A DNA stretch of 64,000 bases from positions 1 through 64,000 of the forward strand of contig NZ_BNBM01000015.1 in assembly GCF_014655715.1 (NCBI RefSeq), read 5' to 3'. The notes beneath the pieces were generated by a model. It made no database searches and was not told where the DNA came from. It saw nothing but the letters and a program-made list of their open reading frames with translations. Both the position numbers and the translations under genes were made by a program. The stretch's first letter is position 1. Each line of letters starts with the position of its first letter. Source of the stretch: Streptomyces lanatus. Its GTDB lineage: Bacteria; Actinomycetota; Actinomycetes; Streptomycetales; Streptomycetaceae. Shown here one piece after another: positions 46,090 to 54,737 of the stretch.

Positions 46090-46923
46090 CTAGTTCTTCT
46101 GGATCTGGTCGAAGGAGAGCTCGACCGGCGTCTCCCGGCCGAAGATCTCCACCAGGCCCTTGACCTTCTTGGAGTCGGCGTTGATCTCGTTGATCGTGGC
46201 CTGCAGCGTGGCGAACGGGCCGTCGGTGACGGTGACCGAGTCGCCGACCTCGAAGTCCAGGACCTGGACCTCGACCTTGCGCTGCGGGGCGGGCTTGCCC
46301 TCGGCCTCGGCGGCCTCGCGGGCGGCCTTCTCCTCGGCCTCCGGGGCGAGCATCTTGACGATCTCGTCCAGGGTCAGCGGGTACGGGTCGTAGGCGTTGC
46401 CCACGAAGCCGGTGACGCCGGGGGTGTTGCGGACGACACCCCAGGACTCGTTGGTGAGGTCCATACGGACCAGGACGTAACCCGGCAGCTTGTTCTGCTT
46501 GATCGTCTTGCGGTCGCCGTTCTTGATCTGGACGACCTCTTCCTGCGGCACCTCGGCCTGGAAGATGTAGTCCTCGACGTTCAGCGAGACGGCGCGCTGC
46601 TCCAGGTTGGTCTTCACGCGGTTCTCGTAACCGGCGTAGGTGTGGATGACGTACCACTCGCCGGGCAGCGTGCGAAGCTCCTCGCGCAGGGCGGCGACCG
46701 GGTCGACGGGCTCGGCCTCCTCCTCGGTGGCCTCTTCCTCTGCGACCTCGGCGTCCTCGACGTGCAGTGCGGCCTCCTCGGCCGGCTCGCCCGCCTCGGC
46801 GTCGGCAGCCTCGACCTCGTCCAGGTCCTCGTCCGCGCCCTCGACGATGTCGAGCTCGTCTTCCATGGACTCGGCGTCCTGTCCGAGCGGCTCGATGGCG
46901 TCGTTCAGGTTCTGGTCAGACAC
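46090..46923 (-). CDS. nusG: Transcription termination/antitermination protein NusG
   Basis: NusG, 277 residues, from a GTG. The NGN domain begins near residue 88 (GEWYVIHTYAGYENRVKTNL) and includes LPGYVLVRMDLTNESWGVVR. The KOW domain is near 225-277 (VGDSVTVTDGPFATLQATIN). An acidic N-terminal extension of about 85 residues (EDELDIVEGADEDLDEVEAA) is absent from E. coli NusG but usual in Streptomyces. It binds polymerase and links transcription to Rho or S10. It follows secE by 81 bp. Confidence 0.98.
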   Translation of the reverse strand: MSDQNLNDAIEPLGQDAESMEDELDIVEGADEDLDEVEAADAEAGEPAEEAALHVEDAEVAEEEATEEEAEPVDPVAALREELRTLPGEWYVIHTYAGYENRVKTNLEQRAVSLNVEDYIFQAEVPQEEVVQIKNGDRKTIKQNKLPGYVLVRMDLTNESWGVVRNTPGVTGFVGNAYDPYPLTLDEIVKMLAPEAEEKAAREAAEAEGKPAPQRKVEVQVLDFEVGDSVTVTDGPFATLQATINEINADSKKVKGLVEIFGRETPVELSFDQIQKN

Positions 46924-46969
46924 GGTGGCTGCTTCTTCCTGGATACATAGGGGTGGAACATGCGAAAAG

Positions 46970-46992
46970 GGGCGCCGGTAACCGCGGCGCCC
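46970..46992 (-). other. Hairpin between secE and nusG
   Basis: GGGCGCC and GGCGCCC can form a 7-bp stem around GGTAACCGC, and an inner CGG/CCG can extend it with a bulge. It starts 12 bp after the secE stop, so it may modulate readthrough or RNA stability between the two genes. Confidence 0.5.
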
Positions 46993-47004
46993 TTCGCTCT
47001 TGGC

Positions 47005-47289
47005 TCAGCCGAAGACGTACTTGGCGGCGTGGTCGAGCCCATAGTCAATCACGGTCACCAGGGCGATCATGATGGCGACGAAGAAGATCACCACGGTGGT
47101 GTACGACGTCAGCTGATTGCGCGTGGGCCAGACGACCTTGCGGAGTTCCGCGACCACCTGGCGGTAGAAGAGCGCGAGCCGCTTCAGCGGGCCCTTCTTC
47201 GCACGCTTGCCGCCCTTACGGGACTTCTTCTTGTCCTGCGCCTCATCCTGGGCGTCAGGCGTATCGATGGAGCCCACGGCGTCCGCCAT
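47005..47289 (-). CDS. secE: Preprotein translocase subunit SecE
   Basis: SecE, 94 residues, single-spanning form. A charged, Lys-rich cytoplasmic N-terminus leads to the conserved amphipathic segment FYRQVVAELRKVVWPTRNQL and one membrane helix (VVIFFVAIMIALVTVIDYGL). It clamps SecY. The ATG has GAGG 5 nt upstream. It lies just after the tRNA-Trp gene. Confidence 0.97.
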   Translation of the reverse strand: MADAVGSIDTPDAQDEAQDKKKSRKGGKRAKKGPLKRLALFYRQVVAELRKVVWPTRNQLTSYTTVVIFFVAIMIALVTVIDYGLDHAAKYVFG

Positions 47290-47398
47290 CCGTCCTCACC
47301 TGATCCCGGGTCGTGGCCGTGCCGCGCCCGGTCTGAGCCGCACGGCGTTGCAATTGCTGTACGTACATGCGCACACATCCTGGCGAAGGTGTGTGTAG

Positions 47399-47471
47399 CA
47401 GGGCCGGAGGGACTTGAACCCCCAACCGCTGGTTTTGGAGACCAGTGCTCTACCAATTGAGCTACGACCCT
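47399..47471 (-). tRNA. trnW: tRNA-Trp (CCA anticodon)
   Basis: A 73-base cloverleaf including the discriminator. The acceptor arms AGGGTCG and CGGCCCT pair with one G-T wobble. The D arm is TAGCTCAATTGGTAGAGCA. The anticodon arm CTGGTCTCCAAAACCAG carries CCA. The T arm is GGGGGTTCAAGTCCCTC. The terminal CCA is not encoded. It sits upstream of secE, as in other Streptomyces, so it may share a transcript. The 282-bp region from here to aspC has no further gene. Confidence 0.97.
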
Positions 47472-47753
47472 TTGTGTGCACCCCAACGTACCGCATCCGG
47501 ACGAGTGCTCGCTGTGCACCATTCGCCGCGGGCCGCTGAAGGCCAACGAGGTGAGAGTGTACGTGGTCCTGGGCGCGCCGTCGAACAGAAAGTGCCCGAT
47601 AGAGGCTCGATAGGCGAAAGATCGCCGGGTGTTGAGCCATGCCACGACGCAAGATCGCGCAGGCCGTGGGCCCGATCCGGACGGATGTTCAACCGATGTT
47701 CAGTCCGTGAAACCCGCGTGCCGCCCGCGTTTCCGGTCTGAAACGATGGCCCC

Positions 47754-48980
47754 ATGAGCGCTGCAACCCCTCCCACCGAGCGCCGGGTCTCCGCCCGAGT
47801 CGGCGCGATCTCCGAGTCCGCCACCCTCGCCGTGGACGCCAAGGCCAAGGCCCTCAAGGCCGCCGGGCGTCCGGTGATCGGCTTCGGCGCCGGCGAGCCC
47901 GACTTCCCGACCCCGGACTACATCGTCGAGGCCGCCATCGAGGCCTGCAAGAACCCGAAGTACCACCGCTACACCCCGGCCGGCGGTCTGCCCGAGCTGA
48001 AGGCCGCGATCGCCGCGAAGACGCTGCGCGACTCCGGCTATGAGCCCGACGTCTCGCAGATCCTCGTCACCAACGGCGGCAAGCAGGCCATCTACGAGGC
48101 CTTCGCCGCGATCCTCGACCCGGGCGACGAGGTCATCGTCCCGGCGCCGTACTGGACGACGTACCCGGAGTCGATCCGCCTCGCGGGCGGCGTCCCGGTC
48201 GAGGTCGTCGCCGACGAGACGACCGGCTACCGCGTCTCCGTGGAGCAGCTGGAGGCGGCCCGTACGGAGAAGACGAAGGTCGTCCTCTTCGTGTCGCCGT
48301 CCAACCCGACCGGCGCCGTCTACAGCGAGGCCGACACCGAGGCCATCGGCCGCTGGGCCCTGGAGCACGGCCTGTGGGTGATGACGGACGAGATCTACGA
48401 GCACCTGGTGTACGGCGACGCGGTGTCCGTGTCGCTGCCCGCCGTGCTGCCCGAGCTGCGCGACAAGTGCGTAGTGGTCAACGGTGTGGCCAAGACGTAC
48501 GCCATGACGGGCTGGCGGGTCGGCTGGATCATCGGCCCGAAGGACGTGGTGAAGGCCGCGACCAACCTCCAGTCCCACGCGACGTCGAACGTCTCGAACG
48601 TGGCGCAGGTGGCCGCCCTCGCCGCCGTCTCCGGTGATCTGGACGCCGTCGCGAAGATGCGCGAGGCGTTCGACCGCCGCCGTAAGACGATCGTGCGGAT
48701 GCTGAACGAGATCGACAGGGTGCTCTGCCCGGAGCCCGAGGGCGCCTTCTACGCGTACCCGTCGGTGAAGGCCCTCATCGGCAAGGAGATCCGCGGCAAG
48801 CGCCCGCAGAACAGCGTCGAGCTGGCCGCGCTGATCCTGGAGGAGGCCGAGGTCGCGGTCGTCCCCGGTGAGGCGTTCGGTACGCCGGGCTATCTGCGGC
48901 TGTCGTACGCGCTCGGTGACGAGGATCTCGTCGAGGGTGTGAGCCGGATCCAGAAGCTGCTGGCGGAGGCCAGGGACTGA
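47754..48980 (+). CDS. aspC: Pyridoxal-phosphate aminotransferase, AspC type
   Basis: A class I aminotransferase of 408 residues. The N-terminal arm contains SESATLAVDAKAKALKAAGR and the substrate Gly loop GFGAGEPDFPTPDYIVEAA. SPSNPTGAVYSEAD binds PLP, DEIYEHLVYGD holds the Asp/Tyr pair, and NGVAKTYAMTGWRVGW carries the Schiff-base Lys. It likely transfers amino groups between aspartate and 2-oxoglutarate. The ATG lacks a clear Shine-Dalgarno and is preceded by a 4-codon ATG-GCC-CCA-TGA that overlaps it. Two GATGTTCA direct repeats lie at 47684 and 47695. A strong terminator follows. Confidence 0.95.
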   Translation: MSAATPPTERRVSARVGAISESATLAVDAKAKALKAAGRPVIGFGAGEPDFPTPDYIVEAAIEACKNPKYHRYTPAGGLPELKAAIAAKTLRDSGYEPDVSQILVTNGGKQAIYEAFAAILDPGDEVIVPAPYWTTYPESIRLAGGVPVEVVADETTGYRVSVEQLEAARTEKTKVVLFVSPSNPTGAVYSEADTEAIGRWALEHGLWVMTDEIYEHLVYGDAVSVSLPAVLPELRDKCVVVNGVAKTYAMTGWRVGWIIGPKDVVKAATNLQSHATSNVSNVAQVAALAAVSGDLDAVAKMREAFDRRRKTIVRMLNEIDRVLCPEPEGAFYAYPSVKALIGKEIRGKRPQNSVELAALILEEAEVAVVPGEAFGTPGYLRLSYALGDEDLVEGVSRIQKLLAEARD

Positions 48981-48995
48981 CGTTCCGTATCGGCG

Positions 48996-49029
48996 ATGGG
49001 GCACATACCGGCTTTGGTATGTGCCCCAT
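48996..49029 (+). terminator. aspC terminator
   Basis: ATGGGGCACATACC (48996-49009) pairs with its exact complement (49016-49029) around GGCTTT, and the right arm is followed by TTGTTTGTG. A 14-bp stem plus T-rich tail is a good intrinsic terminator. Confidence 0.9.
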
Positions 49030-49102
49030 TTGTTTGTGCGAGCAAGACCACTAAAGGGGAAACCGCTACCGGGACGGCGGACACGTGCGGCAGGATCCTG
49101 GA

Positions 49103-50131
49103 ATGGAGCGTGTACGTGATGTCTCTGAACTGCCGAAAGCCCATCTGCACCTGCACTTCACTGGTTCGATGCGGCCGACGACCCTGCTCGAACTGGCCGA
49201 CCACTACGGCGTGCGGCTGCCCGAGGCGCTGACGGACGCGCTGACCGGCGGGGAGCCGCCGAGGCTGCGGGCCACGGACGAGCGGGGCTGGTTCCGCTTC
49301 CAGCGCATGTATGACGCGGCGCGCTCGTGCCTGCGGCGGCCCGAGGACATCCAGCGGCTGGTCAGGGAGGCCGCGCAGGAGGATCTGAAGGACGGCTCCG
49401 GCTGGCTGGAGATCCAGGTCGATCCGACGTCGTACGCGCCCCGGCTCGGTGGGCTGATCCCGGCGCTGGAGATCATCCTGGACGCGGTGGAGACGGCGTC
49501 GCGGGACACGGGGCTCGGGATGCGCGTCCTGGTCGCCGCGAACCGGATGAAGCACCCCTTGGACGCGCGCACGCTGGCGCGGCTCGCGGTGCGGTACGCC
49601 GACCGGGGTGTGGTCGGCTTCGGGCTGTCGAACGACGAGCGCCGGGGCATGGCGCGGGACTTCGACCGGGCCTTCCACATCGCCCGCGAGGGCGGTCTGC
49701 TGTCGGCCCCGCACGGCGGCGAGCTGACCGGCCCGTCCTCGGTCCGGGACTGCCTGGACGACCTGCACGCGAACCGGCTCGGCCACGGCGTGCGCGCGGC
49801 GGAGGACCCGCGGCTGCTGAAGCGCCTCGCCGACAAGGGCGTGACCTGCGAGGTGTGCCCCGCCTCGAACGTCGCCCTCGGTGTCTACGAGAAACCCGAG
49901 GACGTGCCGCTGCGCACCCTGTACGAGGCGGGTGTGCCCATGGCCCTCGGCGCGGATGACCCCTTGCTCTTCGGCTCGCGCCTCGCCGCACAGTACGACA
50001 TCGCGCGCCGCCATCACGCCTTCACCGACGAGGAACTGGCCGAACTGGCCCGGCAGTCGGTGCGGGCGTCGGCGGCGCCGGAGGATGTGAAGGCGAAGCT
50101 CCTGTCCGGGGTCGACGACTGGCTCGCCTAG
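49103..50131 (+). CDS. Adenosine deaminase family protein
   Basis: A metal-dependent hydrolase of 342 residues from the ATG at 49103; a GTG six codons earlier is also possible. The amidohydrolase residues are in place: HxH in PKAHLHLHFTGSMRP, HGGE with the catalytic Glu, RLGHGVR, and the Asp pair in GADDPLLFG. The first motif differs from classical adenosine deaminase (F-T-G for L-D/E-G), so the substrate may be adenosine or a related purine. Its end overlaps the convergent TetR gene by 4 bp. Confidence 0.86.
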   Translation: MERVRDVSELPKAHLHLHFTGSMRPTTLLELADHYGVRLPEALTDALTGGEPPRLRATDERGWFRFQRMYDAARSCLRRPEDIQRLVREAAQEDLKDGSGWLEIQVDPTSYAPRLGGLIPALEIILDAVETASRDTGLGMRVLVAANRMKHPLDARTLARLAVRYADRGVVGFGLSNDERRGMARDFDRAFHIAREGGLLSAPHGGELTGPSSVRDCLDDLHANRLGHGVRAAEDPRLLKRLADKGVTCEVCPASNVALGVYEKPEDVPLRTLYEAGVPMALGADDPLLFGSRLAAQYDIARRHHAFTDEELAELARQSVRASAAPEDVKAKLLSGVDDWLA

Positions 50132-50724
50132 TCGGCGATTCCGGCGAGCAGTGTGCGGGCCAGCCGGGCGGCGAACTCGTCCACCGGGGGCCGTACCGCC
50201 TCCCTGGTGGCGTCGTAGGCGAACGCCCGCTGCGCGCAGGCCCCCATCAGCAGTGAGGCCGCGGCGAAGGTGTCCGCGTCCGTGCGGACCCGGCCCATCT
50301 CCTGTTCGGCCCGGAGATAGGTGTCGAGCTCCTGGATCGGTACGTGCGGGCCCGCGCCCATCTGCCGTACGGCGTCGTCGTGCCGTTTCTTGAGCTCGGT
50401 CTGCGCGTACAGGGACGCGGCGATCGGGAAGCTCTGCTCGTAGAACAGTGCCGCCTGGCGGGCGATCTCGGTGAGGTTCTCCTGGATGGAGTGCCGGCCG
50501 GGCTCGGCCGCGAGGCCGCTGAGCAGGGGGCGCAGTGGGGGCAGCCGCTCGGTGAGCACTTGGATGAAGAGCTCCTCCTTACTGGCGAAGTGCTTGTACA
50601 GCGCCGCCTCGGAGCAGCCGGCCGCCCGAGCGATCTCCTTGGTCGTGGTCCGCGCGAGGCCGACGGTGAGCATCAGGTCGTGCGCGGCGTCGAGGAGGCG
50701 GACCCTGGTCGGCTTGTTCTCCAT
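50128..50724 (-). CDS. TetR-family transcriptional repressor
   Basis: A 198-residue repressor. The helix-turn-helix is near residues 25-46 (RTTTKEIARAAGCSEAALYK, followed by HFASKEELF), and the ligand domain runs from about 60 to the end. It is divergent from the NAD(P)-binding oxidoreductase gene, with two palindromic operators between them, so it most likely represses both. The effector is unknown. Confidence 0.92.
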   Translation of the reverse strand: MENKPTRVRLLDAAHDLMLTVGLARTTTKEIARAAGCSEAALYKHFASKEELFIQVLTERLPPLRPLLSGLAAEPGRHSIQENLTEIARQAALFYEQSFPIAASLYAQTELKKRHDDAVRQMGAGPHVPIQELDTYLRAEQEMGRVRTDADTFAAASLLMGACAQRAFAYDATREAVRPPVDEFAARLARTLLAGIAD

Positions 50725-50752
50725 GGAATGTCCTATCGCCCTTGACGGGTGG

Positions 50753-50768
50753 GTGAGTACTTACTCAC
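50753..50768. promoter_or_regulatory. TetR operator site 1
   Basis: GTGAGTACTTACTCAC: perfect 7-bp arms (GTGAGTA/TACTCAC) around CT. It lies 28 bp from the TetR start. Site 2 begins 33 bp further, about three helical turns away. Confidence 0.75.
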
Positions 50769-50783
50769 TCTAGTGGGAGCGAG

Positions 50784-50803
50784 GGGTGAGTGAATACTCA
50801 CCC
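50784..50803. promoter_or_regulatory. TetR operator site 2
   Basis: GGGTGAGTGAATACTCACCC: 8-bp perfect arms (GGGTGAGT/ACTCACCC) around GAAT, with the same TGAGT/ACTCA core as site 1. It lies about 40 bp upstream of the oxidoreductase ATG. Confidence 0.75.
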
Positions 50804-50843
50804 ACCTATTTCACGCGCCCATCTCACACACCCGGGAGCTCTC

Positions 50844-51476
50844 ATGAAACTCACCGTCTTCGGCGCCACCGGAGGCATCGGCAAGGAGATCGTCCGCCAG
50901 GCCCTGGACGCAGGTCACGAGGTCACGGCCGTCGTACGGGATCCCGCGCGGCTGCCTGTCACGGGTGACCGTCTGGAGGTGTTCCGCGCGGACCTCGGCG
51001 ATCCCGGCGTGCTGCGGGCCGCCGTCGCCGGGCGGGACGCCGTGCTGTCGGGTCTCGGTGCCCGGGGCCGGGGGGACGCGGGGGTCGCGGTGAAGCTGAC
51101 CCGCACCGTGCTGGCGGCCCTGGAGGCCGAGGAGGTGCGGCGGCTGCTGGTGGTGAGTGCGGCGCCGGTCGGGCCCGAGCCGGAGGGGGACGGGTTGGTG
51201 GACCGTGCCGTGCGCGGCATCGTGTCGGCCGTCCTCAAGGACATCTACGCCGACCTGCGGGAGATGGAGGCGGCCGTGGCCCGCAGCGCCACGGACTGGA
51301 CGGTCGTACGGCCCCCTCGACTGCAGGACAAGCCGGTCAGCGCGAGGTACCGCACGGTCGTGGGCGGGTTTCCGGCCAGGGGCCGCTTCATCGGGCGGGC
51401 GGATGTGGCGCACGCGATGCTGGGGATGATCGGGGATGCGGGGACGGTGAAGCAGGGGGTGGGCGTGGCCTATTGA
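50844..51476 (+). CDS. NAD(P)-binding oxidoreductase, atypical SDR type
   Basis: A 210-residue NAD(P)H-binding protein. The Rossmann motif GATGGIGKEIVRQAL is near the N-terminus (MKLTVFGATGGIGKEI), followed by AVVRDPARL, SGLGARGRGDAG and TDWTVVRPPRLQDKP. It belongs to the NmrA/BVR-B-like group, whose members reduce quinones, flavins or act as redox sensors. I use the ATG at 50844 after GGGAG. The TetR partner suggests it responds to a small electrophile, but this is inference. Confidence 0.85.
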   Translation: MKLTVFGATGGIGKEIVRQALDAGHEVTAVVRDPARLPVTGDRLEVFRADLGDPGVLRAAVAGRDAVLSGLGARGRGDAGVAVKLTRTVLAALEAEEVRRLLVVSAAPVGPEPEGDGLVDRAVRGIVSAVLKDIYADLREMEAAVARSATDWTVVRPPRLQDKPVSARYRTVVGGFPARGRFIGRADVAHAMLGMIGDAGTVKQGVGVAY

Positions 51477-51518
51477 GGGCGTGGTCCATTGCGGACGCGG
51501 TCCATCGTGGGGCCTGGC

Positions 51519-52574
51519 CTAGAGGCTGACTCCGACTGTCACCGGCTCGTTGACCAGGGTGATGCCGAAGGCCTTGTGGACGCCGGTGACGACCTCGCGG
51601 GCGAGCGCGAGGAGGTCCTCGGTGGTGGCAGCGCCGCGGTTGGTGAGGGCGAGGGTGTGCTTGGTGGAGATGCGGGCGGGGCCGGTGCCGTAGCCCTTGG
51701 TGAAGCCGGCCTTGTCGATGAGCCAGGCCGCGGAGGTCTTGGTGTGGCCGTCGCCTGCTGGATAGGCGGGCGGCTCGATGCCGTCGCCCAGGCGCTCCTT
51801 CACGCGCGCGTGGAAGGCGGCGAAGTCGGTGTCGGTGAGGATCGGGTTGGTGAAGAAGGACCCGGCCGACCAGGTGTCGTGGTCCTCGGGGTCCAGGACC
51901 ATGCCCTTGCCGCTGCGCAGCTTCAGAACCGTCTCGCGGGCCGCCGCCAGGGGCACGCGGTCGCCGACCTCGACGCCGAGGGCGCGGGCCGTCTCGGCGT
52001 ACTTGACGGGGGCGGAGAGTCCGTCGGCGTCCTCCAGGCGGAAGCGGACGCGTAGGACGACGTGGCGCTCGGGGTCGGCCTTGAAGCGGCTGTGGCGGTA
52101 GGAGAAGGCGCAGTCGGAGCTCGGGATGACGACGGTCTCGCCGGTCCTGCGGTCGTAGGCGATCACCTCGGTGATCGTCGAGGAGACCTCCTGGCCGTAG
52201 GCACCGACGTTCTGGATCGGGGTGGCGCCGGCGGAGCCGGGGATTCCGGCGAGGCACTCGATCCCGGCGAGACCGGCCTCGACTGTGCGGGCGACGGCGT
52301 CGGTCCAGACCTCGCCGGCGGCGAGTTCGAGTGTGGTGCCGTCCAGTTCGAAGCCCTTGGTGGCGATGACGAGTGCGGTGCCCGCGAAGCCCTTGTCGCC
52401 GATGACCAGGTTCGATCCGCCGCCGATGAGCAGCAGCGGGGTGCCTTCGGCGTCGGCCTCGCGCACGGCGTCGATCACCTCGGCGTCCGTGGTGGCCGTG
52501 ACCAGGCGGGTGGCGGGGCCGCCCAGCCGGAAGGTGGTGAACGGGGCGAGGGGGGCGTCGTGGAGTTCCTGCAC
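51519..52574 (-). CDS. murB: UDP-N-acetylenolpyruvoylglucosamine reductase
   Basis: MurB, 351 residues from a GTG at 52572-52574 (QELHDAPLAPFTTFRLGGPA); a further upstream GTG is possible. The FAD-binding motifs LLIGGGSNLVIGDKGF and LAGIPGSAGATPIQNVGAYG are present. The C-terminal catalytic region has SAGSFFTNPIL with the conserved Ser, and KTSAAWLIDKAGF. It makes UDP-MurNAc for peptidoglycan. It reads convergently with the oxidoreductase gene. Confidence 0.96.
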   Translation of the reverse strand: MQELHDAPLAPFTTFRLGGPATRLVTATTDAEVIDAVREADAEGTPLLLIGGGSNLVIGDKGFAGTALVIATKGFELDGTTLELAAGEVWTDAVARTVEAGLAGIECLAGIPGSAGATPIQNVGAYGQEVSSTITEVIAYDRRTGETVVIPSSDCAFSYRHSRFKADPERHVVLRVRFRLEDADGLSAPVKYAETARALGVEVGDRVPLAAARETVLKLRSGKGMVLDPEDHDTWSAGSFFTNPILTDTDFAAFHARVKERLGDGIEPPAYPAGDGHTKTSAAWLIDKAGFTKGYGTGPARISTKHTLALTNRGAATTEDLLALAREVVTGVHKAFGITLVNEPVTVGVSL

Positions 52575-52640
52575 GCGCCCAAGACTACGAGACGGCACCG
52601 ACAGCCCCGGCACCCATGGGGAGCGCCGGGGCCGATCCGC

Positions 52641-53021
52641 TCATGTCAGCCTCCGGAAGGCCTCCGTCCAGTCGAGCGGGAGTTCCTCGCTCGACACCTG
52701 CCAGGTGGCGAACTTCGCGTCCCGCATCCGGGCCGACAGGCCCCTTGAGGTCGGGGCATGGGTGCCGGAGCGGGCGAAGTCCTTGAGGGCGGCCGGCGAC
52801 TCCCAGGCCGACAGCGTCCAGAAGGTCCGCTTGAAGGGCTCGGCTTTCAGGGTGGCTCCGTACGCCCCGGGCGCCCGACTCACCTGCCGCCACACACCCG
52901 GCGTGCGGGCGAGGAAACGGAGCGCTCCCCAGAGGGTGCGGGTCTCGAAACGGGAGGCGAAGACGTGGACTTCGGCGCCGGGCGGGGCGGGGTTGGGGAC
53001 GGTCCAGGGGAGGGTGGGCAT
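52641..53021 (-). CDS. DUF3291-like dimeric alpha-beta barrel protein
   Basis: A 126-residue protein from the ATG at 53019-53021, after AAGGAG. Strands and helices such as AEVHVFASRFETRTLWGALR, KAEPFKRTFWTLSAWESPAA and LKDFARSGTHAPTSRGLSAR suggest an antibiotic-biosynthesis-monooxygenase-like or DUF3291 fold. No cofactor motif is visible, so function is unknown. It lies 66 bp upstream of murB on the same strand. Confidence 0.72.
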   Translation of the reverse strand: MPTLPWTVPNPAPPGAEVHVFASRFETRTLWGALRFLARTPGVWRQVSRAPGAYGATLKAEPFKRTFWTLSAWESPAALKDFARSGTHAPTSRGLSARMRDAKFATWQVSSEELPLDWTEAFRRLT

Positions 53022-53035
53022 GGCTGCTGCTCCTT

Positions 53036-53098
53036 GGGGGTGGTTCGGGGGTGGTGGGGTCTGGGGTGGGGCGGGGGCGGTGGGGTTGGTTCGGGGGG
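53036..53098 (+). other. G-run tract with G-quadruplex potential
   Basis: Eight runs of four to six consecutive G occur on the plus strand in about 63 bp, separated by 1-8 bases. It sits between the DHA2 exporter stop and the start of the small barrel protein, both on the minus strand, so the G-rich strand is the template. Confidence 0.6.
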
Positions 53099-53144
53099 TG
53101 CCCGCCCACTCCGGCCCACCCCCGCCCCGCACGCCCTCACGGCC

Positions 53145-54620
53145 TCACCGCGACGCCGGCTCCATCACGCGTTCCGGCGCCGGCTCCGCCAAGCCGGCGG
53201 CAGCCTCGTTGTGCCGTCGGCCCGGGATGGTCAGGGCCGCGATTCCTGCGAGAGCCACCACCGCGGCGCCGGTGATCAGCGCGGGCCGCAGCCCGTCGAC
53301 GAAGGTCTGGCCGGTCTCGTAGCCGCCCTGGGCCGAGAAGATCGAGCCCATGACGGCGATGCCGAGGGCGCCGCCGACCTCGCGCAGGGCGTTGTTGGCG
53401 CCGGAGGCGATGCCCTGTTCGGAGGCGCGGACGCTGGACATGACCAGGTGGGAGGCGGGGGCGAAGAACAGGGCCATGCCGATGCCGCTGATGATCAGGC
53501 CGGGGAGCTGGGCGGCGTAGGAGACGTCGACGGTGACCGCGGAGGCCAGGTAGGCGAGGCCGGCGGCCTGGAGGAACAGGCCGGTGGCGACGACCGGGCG
53601 GCCGCCGATGCGGTCGGAGAGGATGCCGGCGATCGGCGCGACGAGCATCGGCATGCCGGTCCAGGGCAGCATCCGCAGGCCCGCCTCGGTGGGCGAGTAG
53701 CCGAGCACGCCCTGCATGTACTGGCTGAGCAGGAAGATCGACCCGAACATGCCGAGGAACATCAGCATGCTCGCGGCGTTGATCCCGGAGAACGCCCGGG
53801 AGCGGAACAGCCGCATCGGCAGCATCGGGTTCTTCGCGCGGGTGCTGTAGAGGACGAAGCCGGCCAGCAGAGCGCCTCCCGCGAACAGGCCGGTCAGGAC
53901 CAGGCGTCCGGTCCAGCCGTCGGCGGGGCCGCGCACCAGGCCGTACACGATCCCGAAGAGGCCGCCGCTGGCGAGCAGGGTGCCGGGGATGTCGAGGCGG
54001 GCACCGGTGCCGTACGACTCGGCGAGGCGCAGTCGGGCGAGCGGCAGCAGGGCGATGCCCAGGGGGACGTTCAGCCAGAAGATCCACTGCCAGGAGATGT
54101 GCTCGGTGAGGCTGCCGCCGATGAGCGGCCCGGACGCGATCGCGAGCCCGTTGACGGCGCCCCAGATGCCGTACGCCATCCCGCGCTTGGCCGCGGGCAC
54201 GGCCGCCGTCAGCAGGGTCAGCGTCAGCGGCATCATGATCGCCGCACCGGCGCCCTGCACCGCGCGGGCGGCGATCAGGGAGTCGATGCCGGGCGCGAGG
54301 GCCGCGGCGGCGGACGCTCCGGTGAAGATCGTGATGCCGACGAGGAAGAGCCTGCGGCGGCCGAAGCGGTCGCCCAGCGCCGCGCCGAACATCAGCAGGA
54401 CGGCGAAGGTGAGTGTGTACGCACTCACCGTCCACTCCAGGTCGTGCAGCCCGCCGCCCAGGTCCTCGCGGATGGAGGGCAGCGCGGTGGTGACGACGAG
54501 ATTGTCGAGCGCGGCCATGAAACCGGCGACGCTGGTGATCACCAGGGCCCATACGGCCCCGCCCGGCAGGGCGGCTGTGCGCGTGTGCTGATCGGTGTGC
54601 TGCTCGGTGTGGTGTGACAT
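53145..54620 (-). CDS. DHA2-type multidrug exporter (MFS)
   Basis: A 491-residue transporter with 14 predicted segments. It has ITSVAGFMAALDNLVVTTAL (motif D1-like, with Asp in the first helix), LGDRFGRRRLFLVG (motif A) and GPLIGGSLTEHISWQWIFWL (motif C). These drug:H+ antiporters (EmrB/QacA class) expel hydrophobic compounds. The start ATG has GGGGGAG upstream. It is 117 bp downstream of a TetR gene on the same strand, its likely regulator. Confidence 0.93.
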   Translation of the reverse strand: MSHHTEQHTDQHTRTAALPGGAVWALVITSVAGFMAALDNLVVTTALPSIREDLGGGLHDLEWTVSAYTLTFAVLLMFGAALGDRFGRRRLFLVGITIFTGASAAAALAPGIDSLIAARAVQGAGAAIMMPLTLTLLTAAVPAAKRGMAYGIWGAVNGLAIASGPLIGGSLTEHISWQWIFWLNVPLGIALLPLARLRLAESYGTGARLDIPGTLLASGGLFGIVYGLVRGPADGWTGRLVLTGLFAGGALLAGFVLYSTRAKNPMLPMRLFRSRAFSGINAASMLMFLGMFGSIFLLSQYMQGVLGYSPTEAGLRMLPWTGMPMLVAPIAGILSDRIGGRPVVATGLFLQAAGLAYLASAVTVDVSYAAQLPGLIISGIGMALFFAPASHLVMSSVRASEQGIASGANNALREVGGALGIAVMGSIFSAQGGYETGQTFVDGLRPALITGAAVVALAGIAALTIPGRRHNEAAAGLAEPAPERVMEPASR

Positions 54621-54676
54621 CGCTCCCCCTGAAGTGATGTGTTCCTCTACATGGACATGGACGGTTAGTAGTGGGT

Positions 54677-54694
54677 AGTTATTGATCACTAACT
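54677..54694. promoter_or_regulatory. Candidate TetR operator upstream of the DHA2 exporter
   Basis: AGTTATTGATCACTAACT: AGTTA and TAACT arms around 8 bp. It shares the half ATCACTAACT with the site upstream of the TetR gene (55313-55334), consistent with one repressor binding both. Confidence 0.55.
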
Positions 54695-54737
54695 TTTGTC
54701 GTCATGAAAAAGCGGGGCAGCACTCGCCACCCCGCCC

